Positions 44,206-49,512 of a stretch of DNA of 49,512 bases are shown one piece after another. Below the pieces are notes generated by a model that was not told where the DNA came from, searched no databases, and was given only the letters and a program-made list of their open reading frames with translations. The stretch comes from Acidobacteria bacterium UBA2990 (lineage in GTDB: Bacteria > Acidobacteriota > Vicinamibacteria > Vicinamibacterales > UBA8438). The stretch is from assembly GCA_002347025.1 (NCBI GenBank), contig DEAE01000004.1, positions 33,569-83,080 of the forward strand, read 5' to 3'. Both the position numbers and the translations under genes were made by a program. Numbering within the stretch: the stretch's first letter is position 1; every line of letters begins with the position of its first letter.

Positions 44206-45449
44206 CCGAAACCTTATTGCAACTTCTTCGTTGCCCATTCTGTGGCACAAGCTTGCAGTTAGTCGCTAACAGTGCCTTGACGCAAGAAAGAGGCCAGATC
44301 ACATCTGGAGTATTAGGCTGTGAATGTTGTGCCTTCCCGATCGTTGCCGGCATACCTGTACTAATTGCCGACGATCGCACCCGCCAAGCCATGCATACCC
44401 TAGAGGCCGGTAAGCATGACGAAGCTCTCGCGATGCTCCTCGGCCTAGGCACCATCAAAGATGAAAAATCATGGAGGTTGTTGTCTCCTGACACCGAAAC
44501 AAACTTGCGCGAAGCCCTGCAACTACTGAGCCCAAACGCGGAAGGCTCATATTTTCTGCACCGTTTCTCAGATCCAACATTTGTTCCGGCAGAAGCCCTG
44601 CTCCGTGCTGTTCTACAGGCCGAGACCACTGGCCCGCTACTAGACCTTTGCGGTGGTGTGGGTCACCTAACCCGCGTCCTAGACACTGCTCGACCGGTTC
44701 GACCAGGTGTCCAATCCACCATTACAGTGGACCTACACTTCTGGAAACTCTGGATTGCGACTCGGTTCACCCTACCCGGCTGCACCGCCATTTGTTGCAG
44801 CGCAGAAGACCCGCTGCCATTTGCCAGCAACCTATTCCCTATCGTCACTCTAATGGACGCTTTCCCATATATCTGGCACAAACGTTTGTGCGCCAGCGAG
44901 ATGGCTAGGGTTGTCCGACCGGACGGCCTCCTCGCCCTTCCCCACCTCCACAACGCGCTCGGAAACAATGTCAACAGTGGAGACCCACTGAGCCCAAGCG
45001 CCTACCGTAACCTCTTCGCTGGACAAGAACCCCGTTTATTTAGCGACAAATGCCTACTAGACGAAGTTCTCGAGCACCAAATGGTCGACCTCTCAAACAT
45101 CAAATCTCCTGATCAGCTCGGCAGCGAACCATCACTAACGCTCATCGCAAGCCAGGATCCATCGCATTATCGTCAACTCCCTATACCTGACCAACTAGAG
45201 GTCACCGGGGAGCTGCAGGTGAACCCGCTTTATAAGATCGACCACCGTAATGGCCAATCCTACCTGCAATTATCTTTCCCCAGTCCTGATTACGAGGCGG
45301 AATTCGGCGCTTGCCGACGTTATCTTCCAGACACTCTTACTATCGACTCCGACCTCAGAAGTCCCATCTCACCTGCGAGTCTCGGAACCCGTTACGCGGA
45401 ACTGCGACGATCCCGAGTACTGATAGATGCCCCACCGCGGTATACCTAA
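44202..45449 (+). CDS. SAM-dependent methyltransferase with N-terminal zinc ribbon
   Basis: A 415-residue protein. Cys11, Cys14, Cys40 and Cys42/43 (CPFCG ... LGCECC) form a Trm112-like zinc-ribbon start, then a helical linker, and a class I methyltransferase core with LLDLCGGVGHLTRVL (146-160) and VTLMDAFPYIWHKRLCASEMARVVRPDGLLALPHLHNALG. The C-terminal 130 residues (from about 285) show no recognised domain. The ATG overlaps the deacetylase stop (ATGA). Last gene of the five-gene operon; its likely role is methylating the glycoconjugate, an inference from context. Confidence 0.82.
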   Translation: MTETLLQLLRCPFCGTSLQLVANSALTQERGQITSGVLGCECCAFPIVAGIPVLIADDRTRQAMHTLEAGKHDEALAMLLGLGTIKDEKSWRLLSPDTETNLREALQLLSPNAEGSYFLHRFSDPTFVPAEALLRAVLQAETTGPLLDLCGGVGHLTRVLDTARPVRPGVQSTITVDLHFWKLWIATRFTLPGCTAICCSAEDPLPFASNLFPIVTLMDAFPYIWHKRLCASEMARVVRPDGLLALPHLHNALGNNVNSGDPLSPSAYRNLFAGQEPRLFSDKCLLDEVLEHQMVDLSNIKSPDQLGSEPSLTLIASQDPSHYRQLPIPDQLEVTGELQVNPLYKIDHRNGQSYLQLSFPSPDYEAEFGACRRYLPDTLTIDSDLRSPISPASLGTRYAELRRSRVLIDAPPRYT

Positions 45450-45473
45450 GCTTCAACGCTACGAGCAGCAGCA

Positions 45474-45492
45474 TGCCACTTCCAGGGTGGCA
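45474..45492. terminator. Possible terminator hairpin after the five-gene operon
   Basis: tgccac (45474-45479) pairs exactly with gtggca (45487-45492) around a 7-base loop, in the 97-bp gap between the converging methyltransferase and endonuclease-like genes. The T-run is lacking, so support is moderate at best. Confidence 0.3.
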
Positions 45493-45546
45493 CTAAGGGA
45501 ACAGGTTCCGGTGGCATTAAACTTTCAGTAACGACCATGAATGAAT

Positions 45547-46440
45547 TTATGGTAATTCCAGCTGAGCTATAACAGGGTAGTGATCAGACGGATACCGACC
45601 AGTGTTGCTATGGGACACAGTCTCAGCAGTGCGGACCGTGACAGGCCCACCAACAAGAATCCAGTCAATTCTCCACACCTCATCCGGTGGCGGCGGATTG
45701 AAGCCGTTACTCGTGAACGGGGGACCAAGCCTCTGATCGGCAACAACCCAAGCGTCACGCAAACCTTCACCGGTGGCAATCTGCCACGTTTCGCTATCTT
45801 CCGCGCTTGCGTTGAAGTCACCGGTCACAATCACCGGACTACCCTTAGGCAACGCCGCGACCCGAGAAGCTATCAAGCGCGCCGACTCGTGTTGATTAGG
45901 CCCCTCTCGTAATGTGAGATGAGTGTTGAAAACATAAATCTGTCTAGCCGTCTCACGATGATAAAAACGAGCCCAAGTGACAATCCTGCCGCCTCCACGG
46001 CGACGGCGGCGACCAACCCTTCTTGGAGGAGGGACGTCTGGCGTCGCGGTTAGCCAAAAAGTACCTGACTCGATGGGACTTAGCTCAGAATGCCGGTAAA
46101 AAATAGGGGTGTATTCACTAAGCCCGGTGCCTCCATTCAAACCACGATCAACCCCCAACCAGCGATACTCCGGCAGCATCGCGTCCAAGTACTCAACCTG
46201 CTCATCAAGCGCCTCCTGTAACCCAACAACTTGTGGGGAGAAACGAGAGATCGTTTCTACCACCACCTCTTTCCGGTTGGGCCACGCATTCTCGCCATCC
46301 CGGCCATTCGCCGTCCTGATGTTGAAAGTCATGACATTGAAAGACACCTGGGCCTCAGCTACATCCCCGATCTCTGTACATAGAAAACAGGCAACCACTC
46401 CAGCCAAACCAAACGATCGAGCCACTAGATTCCGTTGCAT
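45547..46440 (-). CDS. Secreted endonuclease/exonuclease/phosphatase family protein
   Basis: A 297-residue protein with a signal peptide (about 1-31, ending AEAQVS) and the EEP fold: FNVMTFNIRTAN at the start, VVGLQEALDEQ (metal-binding Glu), VFNTHLTLREG, IVTGDFNASAED (catalytic Asp/Asn) and the end SDHYPVIAQ with the His of the active site. This family includes secreted sugar-phosphate and sphingomyelin phosphodiesterases and nucleases; substrate is unknown. A short arginine-glycine insert (RRVGRRRRRGGGR, about 130 to 145) between core strands is unusual for this family and may contact polyanions. The ATG at 46440 has no good ribosome-binding site. Confidence 0.85.
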   Translation of the reverse strand: MQRNLVARSFGLAGVVACFLCTEIGDVAEAQVSFNVMTFNIRTANGRDGENAWPNRKEVVVETISRFSPQVVGLQEALDEQVEYLDAMLPEYRWLGVDRGLNGGTGLSEYTPIFYRHSELSPIESGTFWLTATPDVPPPRRVGRRRRRGGGRIVTWARFYHRETARQIYVFNTHLTLREGPNQHESARLIASRVAALPKGSPVIVTGDFNASAEDSETWQIATGEGLRDAWVVADQRLGPPFTSNGFNPPPPDEVWRIDWILVGGPVTVRTAETVSHSNTGRYPSDHYPVIAQLELP

Positions 46441-46558
46441 AAAGACATCTTTAACGTTTGTGAATTAACCTAAATCCGTCGAATACAATGCCAGCTGAAT
46501 CATCAACGAAAAACAGCTTATCCCTAGTTTAGAGAACTTACCTTCCCATACAGGAGTC

Positions 46559-48154
46559 TCACGTGTTCCCGAAGGCGTCCAGAAGTATCGGCAGTAATGT
46601 ATCCATGCGTGATACAACCGGTCGGCTCGGCTTCAACCCCTCAACGAATCGATGTCGCGACCGAAATCGGTCCAGAAGAAGCTCATCACTCGCAATTACA
46701 TGAACCGGTACTTCCCATGAAGCTCCCGCACCAGTAACAAGGGCTGGAGGTTGATGGTCTCCCACGAGAATCATGACTAGATCGCGGTCGGCTCTCAGGC
46801 GCAAATACCCTCCGAGATTCTCAAACGCATAGGTAAGAGCCTCCAGGTAACTAGGACCAAGATTTGTCCAGTCTGGCCAAGCAGACCACGCTCGGTCGAG
46901 CTCGTCAGAATCATACGGCGTCGAAGTCAGTATGCGGCCCCAATCCGGTTGATAGGGTGGAGTTGGAACGAAAGGCGCATGAGTAGTGATCGTCGTGAAG
47001 AACACGAACACAGGAGGTCGCTCAGCAGGGGCAATCTCATCCGCATCAAGTCGGGCTAAGGCGAACTGATCATTGACACCCCACCAACCAAACGGTGGGC
47101 CTTGGTAGCCAAGTCGTTGGTGATTATAGATATCCTGAAAGCCATAAAAAGCACCTTCAGGCCAACCAACCAACAGGCCAGGCATGAGGGCTAGCGTCCG
47201 ATAACCCTGACGCTCAAACACCGTGACCAATGTGTCACGCTGCTGCGCCATTAACCGCACGTTGGTCCCTTGATCACGAACCTCTGTACCTGCAAGCAGG
47301 CTAATATGAGCCAACCATGACTCCCCCCCGAAGGTGGTCGAGTCCACAAAAGCTGACACAACGTGCCGACCTGTTTCAGTGATGTCTGATTCAAACTGAG
47401 CGCGTGCCGGACCTAGGTGATCGGAAAACTCGGCGCGGTCCCAACTCACAGCACCGTAAGACTCAAGGAAAATCAAAAACACGTCGGCTCCATCGAGTCG
47501 AGACAAATCGGACCGCATCTCTGGGGCTTGTCCGAGATCACGCAAGCCGGCACCGCTGGCCTCGTAAACGAACTCCCCAAGCTCGCGGACATAGGCCGAC
47601 GACACGGGCTGAGCAAACTGCACCACCTCCAGTGACTGGACACCCAATAACCGCGCGGCCGCCAATAGCAAGACCCCAGTCGCTACCCCGCCCATCGCTC
47701 GTCTGATTCGAAAGTCATGAAGAAGCCGATTGACCTCACCAAGAGCTAATCGAGCCATGGCATAGAGCGAGAAGGGGACAAGGACCACTCCAATCGCCAG
47801 ACCGACCTTCAAGCCAGGCTCAGCCACAAAGGAAAACATCGCTCCAACGTTCGGTACGTGCTGAAGGTCCCAATAAAGGTTCACGTCCCGACCATACAGC
47901 GAAGCCACCGTAACATCGGCATAACGTCCAAGCACCAAAAACACCCACAACACAGCGACCCATCGAAGGCTTCTATGGGATACCCCTCCCCGCCAACTCT
48001 GCAGCGCTACGAGAAACACCATGCACAGAGCCACCTCTACGGACAAGGCACTAGTGACCCGAATCCCAAGCGTCGGCCAGATGTTGGTAAAAGTAAGCGA
48101 GACATTAAGGACCATAAGTCCGGCCACAAGCCCGCACAAACGCACCACAGTCAA
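46559..48154 (-). CDS. Membrane-bound LTA-synthase/sulfatase-superfamily transferase-like protein
   Basis: A 531-residue protein with about five N-terminal membrane helices (residues ~5-165) and a periplasmic alkaline-phosphatase-superfamily domain. Metal-site hints: IFLESYG (early Glu), FGGESWLAHISLLAGT (nucleophile region), TTITTHAPF and ILVGDHQPP (Asp-His). This layout matches LtaS/OpgB-like phosphoglycerol transferases rather than CxPxR sulfatases, whose formylglycine motif is absent. It starts with a rare TTG, supported by GGAGG 7 bases upstream; GTG 48148 and 48145 are alternatives. The DoxX gene lies 43 bases upstream on the same strand. Substrate unknown. Confidence 0.8.
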   Translation of the reverse strand: MTVVRLCGLVAGLMVLNVSLTFTNIWPTLGIRVTSALSVEVALCMVFLVALQSWRGGVSHRSLRWVAVLWVFLVLGRYADVTVASLYGRDVNLYWDLQHVPNVGAMFSFVAEPGLKVGLAIGVVLVPFSLYAMARLALGEVNRLLHDFRIRRAMGGVATGVLLLAAARLLGVQSLEVVQFAQPVSSAYVRELGEFVYEASGAGLRDLGQAPEMRSDLSRLDGADVFLIFLESYGAVSWDRAEFSDHLGPARAQFESDITETGRHVVSAFVDSTTFGGESWLAHISLLAGTEVRDQGTNVRLMAQQRDTLVTVFERQGYRTLALMPGLLVGWPEGAFYGFQDIYNHQRLGYQGPPFGWWGVNDQFALARLDADEIAPAERPPVFVFFTTITTHAPFVPTPPYQPDWGRILTSTPYDSDELDRAWSAWPDWTNLGPSYLEALTYAFENLGGYLRLRADRDLVMILVGDHQPPALVTGAGASWEVPVHVIASDELLLDRFRSRHRFVEGLKPSRPVVSRMDTLLPILLDAFGNT

Positions 48155-48197
48155 TCGGCAACCTCCGCGTCTGGCCCACTATGTAAATAATGCGTGT

Positions 48198-48641
48198 TCA
48201 CGTAAATTGGTACCTTGATAGACCAAATGGCAGTTGCTTGCCACCCACCACCAATCCAAGCAGACCGCCAACCACTGGCAGTCCATCGCCGTTCGTCAGG
48301 TAGGCAGGCTCTAGCAGCAGGCCCATCGCGAAATGAAAATTCAGTACCATGACCAGTGCTAAGCTAGCAGCTAGCCGTACCCGATAGCCTAGGACCAAGG
48401 CTACGCCAGCGAGGAGCTCTCCTGAGACCACCATCCGCGCGAACAACGGCGCACCAGGAATCGCCACCACATCGAGGTACAACTGACTTACCGGTGGTGC
48501 GAATTCACGCCAGCCTCTAAGCTCAGCAGCCAGAAAACCACTATCCATAAACCAACCCAACTTGCTGAAACCCTGACAGAACAGGAAGATTCCCAGCGCG
48601 AGAGACAGAACCCGTAAACCCGCTCCACCTATTCTCTCCAT
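48198..48641 (-). CDS. DoxX-family membrane protein
   Basis: A 147-residue protein with four hydrophobic segments (about 8-25, 55-75, 85-105, 118-138). LRVLSLALGIFLFCQGFSKLGWF and FARMVVSGELLAGVALVLG are DoxX features (family includes MauE-like and thiosulfate-quinone oxidoreductase subunits); most members have no known function. The ATG at 48641 is 47 bases from the divergent FkbM start. Likely cotranscribed with the following LTA-synthase-like gene. Confidence 0.82.
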   Translation of the reverse strand: MERIGGAGLRVLSLALGIFLFCQGFSKLGWFMDSGFLAAELRGWREFAPPVSQLYLDVVAIPGAPLFARMVVSGELLAGVALVLGYRVRLAASLALVMVLNFHFAMGLLLEPAYLTNGDGLPVVGGLLGLVVGGKQLPFGLSRYQFT

Positions 48642-48688
48642 AGTTGTGGCATTGTAACCGGGCCGCGTTCACCACAAAATGGTTAGCC

Positions 48689-49471
48689 ATGGGATCAATC
48701 GCACCATTCAGACGGTTCTTCGGGATAATTCGCTCCCTGGTGGTCTATCATGGCCTTCTGGGTCGGCAGCGCCGTCTGCGGAAACTTTACGCCCTGTTCA
48801 CGCAGCCAGGTGATCTGACCTTCGACCTCGGCGCCCACGCCGGCAATCGGACCCGCGCCTTGGTCGCACTCGGCTGCCGCGTGGTTTCGGTCGAACCACA
48901 AAACGATTTTGCCTGCCTTCTTCGCTTGTTCTTCTCACGTCAACCCAGTGTCCTAGTCATCCAAGCGGCCGTTGGGGACCAGAATGGTCGGACAACATTG
49001 TCGGTGAGCGACACCAACCCCACAATGACCACCATCGCCACAGAATGGCAACAAGCCAGACAAAAAGACCCATTGTTTGCTGGAGTACACTGGAATCGTA
49101 GCATTGAAGTCGACCAGGTCACCTTAGACCTCCTCATCTCAAAATTCGGTCGACCCGCGTTCGTTAAGATTGATGTGGAAGGTGCAGAACCCAGAGTACT
49201 CGCTGGTCTCAGTCAGCCAATCACCGCGCTATCGTTCGAGTATCTACCCGACGCACTCAACTACGCGGAATCCTGTATCAGGATGCTCATGAAATTGGGA
49301 ATATACCAGTTCAATTGGTCACCTGGAGAGTCTTATCAGCTAGCATCAAACCATTGGATGGACGGAGACACAGTGCTCGAAGCCCTGAAAACACTACCCG
49401 CGCAGCGCCGATCTGGCGACATCTACGCACGCTTAACTGAGTCACTGCAACGAGACCTACACGACAAATAG
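48689..49471 (+). CDS. FkbM-family methyltransferase
   Basis: About 260 residues. Motif I is FDLGAHAGNRTRALVALG, motif II VVSVEPQ; then VIQAAVGDQNGRTTLSVSDTNP and the family block FGRPAFVKIDVEGAEPRVLAGLS define FkbM O-methyltransferases, which methylate sugars or natural products. The frame runs upstream to 48644 but the ATG at 48689 fits the family N-terminus better. It is divergent from DoxX. The last 41 bases of the window after it hold nothing I can name. Confidence 0.87.
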   Translation: MGSIAPFRRFFGIIRSLVVYHGLLGRQRRLRKLYALFTQPGDLTFDLGAHAGNRTRALVALGCRVVSVEPQNDFACLLRLFFSRQPSVLVIQAAVGDQNGRTTLSVSDTNPTMTTIATEWQQARQKDPLFAGVHWNRSIEVDQVTLDLLISKFGRPAFVKIDVEGAEPRVLAGLSQPITALSFEYLPDALNYAESCIRMLMKLGIYQFNWSPGESYQLASNHWMDGDTVLEALKTLPAQRRSGDIYARLTESLQRDLHDK

Positions 49472-49512
49472 TGTGGACAGGTTATGCCTAGATTTGACAC
49501 GGCCGATGTACA

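Noticed and set aside
39362..45449. Mycothiol or bacillithiol synthesis locus
   Set aside because: GT4 plus PIG-L fits only the first steps; the ligases MshC/BshC are absent and the extra glycosyltransferase, exporter and methyltransferase do not belong to those pathways.
1..49512. tRNA, rRNA, CRISPR, insertion sequence or prophage
   Set aside because: No T-arm/acceptor pattern, regular repeat-spacer pattern, transposase or integrase motif was seen by eye; a covariance or repeat search was not possible here.

Overview
The window looks like a chromosomal segment of a free-living Gram-negative bacterium, most likely an Acidobacteriota (Vicinamibacteria-like) lineage. This is an inference from gene content. 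It holds a VWFA-related protein of the acidobacterial type, many secreted PQQ-type beta-propellers, a cytochrome c/copper type II monooxygenase, a futalosine-type menaquinone pathway, M19 and M28 peptidases, a NIPSNAP protein and several secreted proteins of unknown function. I saw no rRNA, tRNA, CRISPR array, transposase, integrase or phage gene. It reads as stable chromosome rather than an island.

Layout. 1-1509: C-terminal part of a RapA-like SNF2 ATPase cut by the window edge. 1793-4319: a secreted quinoprotein alcohol dehydrogenase with a lanthanide-type metal-site signature, then a secreted esterase. 4397-6037: a lactate permease. 6268-13546 (minus strand): a largely secreted catabolic block with a double VOC protein, a BamB/PQQ-like propeller, a NIPSNAP protein, a glucose-dehydrogenase-like quinoprotein, an M19 dipeptidase and a secreted unknown. 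13675-18343 (minus): a dolichyl-phosphate-sugar-synthase-like GT2, a secreted unknown, a cytochrome c/copper monooxygenase and a serine/alanine-glyoxylate aminotransferase. Divergent from the aminotransferase is a 960-residue FAD/Fe-S 2-hydroxyacid dehydrogenase (18425-21307). 21447-26516: a VWA-like secreted protein, a Uup-type ABC-F ATPase with a small coupled unknown gene, and an M28 peptidase.

26806-29977 is a compact oadG-oadA-oadB set for a Na+-pumping biotin decarboxylase. Next come a PqiA-like membrane protein with a coiled-coil partner, another PQQ-like propeller, mqnB and mqnD of the futalosine pathway, a DUF423 protein, and korA/korB for a 2-oxoacid:ferredoxin oxidoreductase. After a 749-bp non-coding stretch with a strong hairpin comes hspQ.

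39362-45449 is the most interesting part: five tightly coupled genes, an ABC exporter, two glycosyltransferases, a PIG-L/LmbE deacetylase and a zinc-ribbon methyltransferase. Together they suggest synthesis and export of a modified amino-sugar glycoconjugate whose identity I cannot name. The window ends with a secreted endonuclease/exonuclease/phosphatase protein, a membrane LTA-synthase/sulfatase-like protein, a DoxX protein and an FkbM methyltransferase.

Together the genes suggest a respiratory heterotroph that oxidises alcohols, sugars and hydroxyacids with periplasmic quinoproteins and a membrane-associated flavoenzyme. These would feed a menaquinone pool, and organic-acid metabolism is linked to sodium pumping and reduced ferredoxin. 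No PQQ biosynthesis genes and no complete pathway for any cofactor lie within the window.
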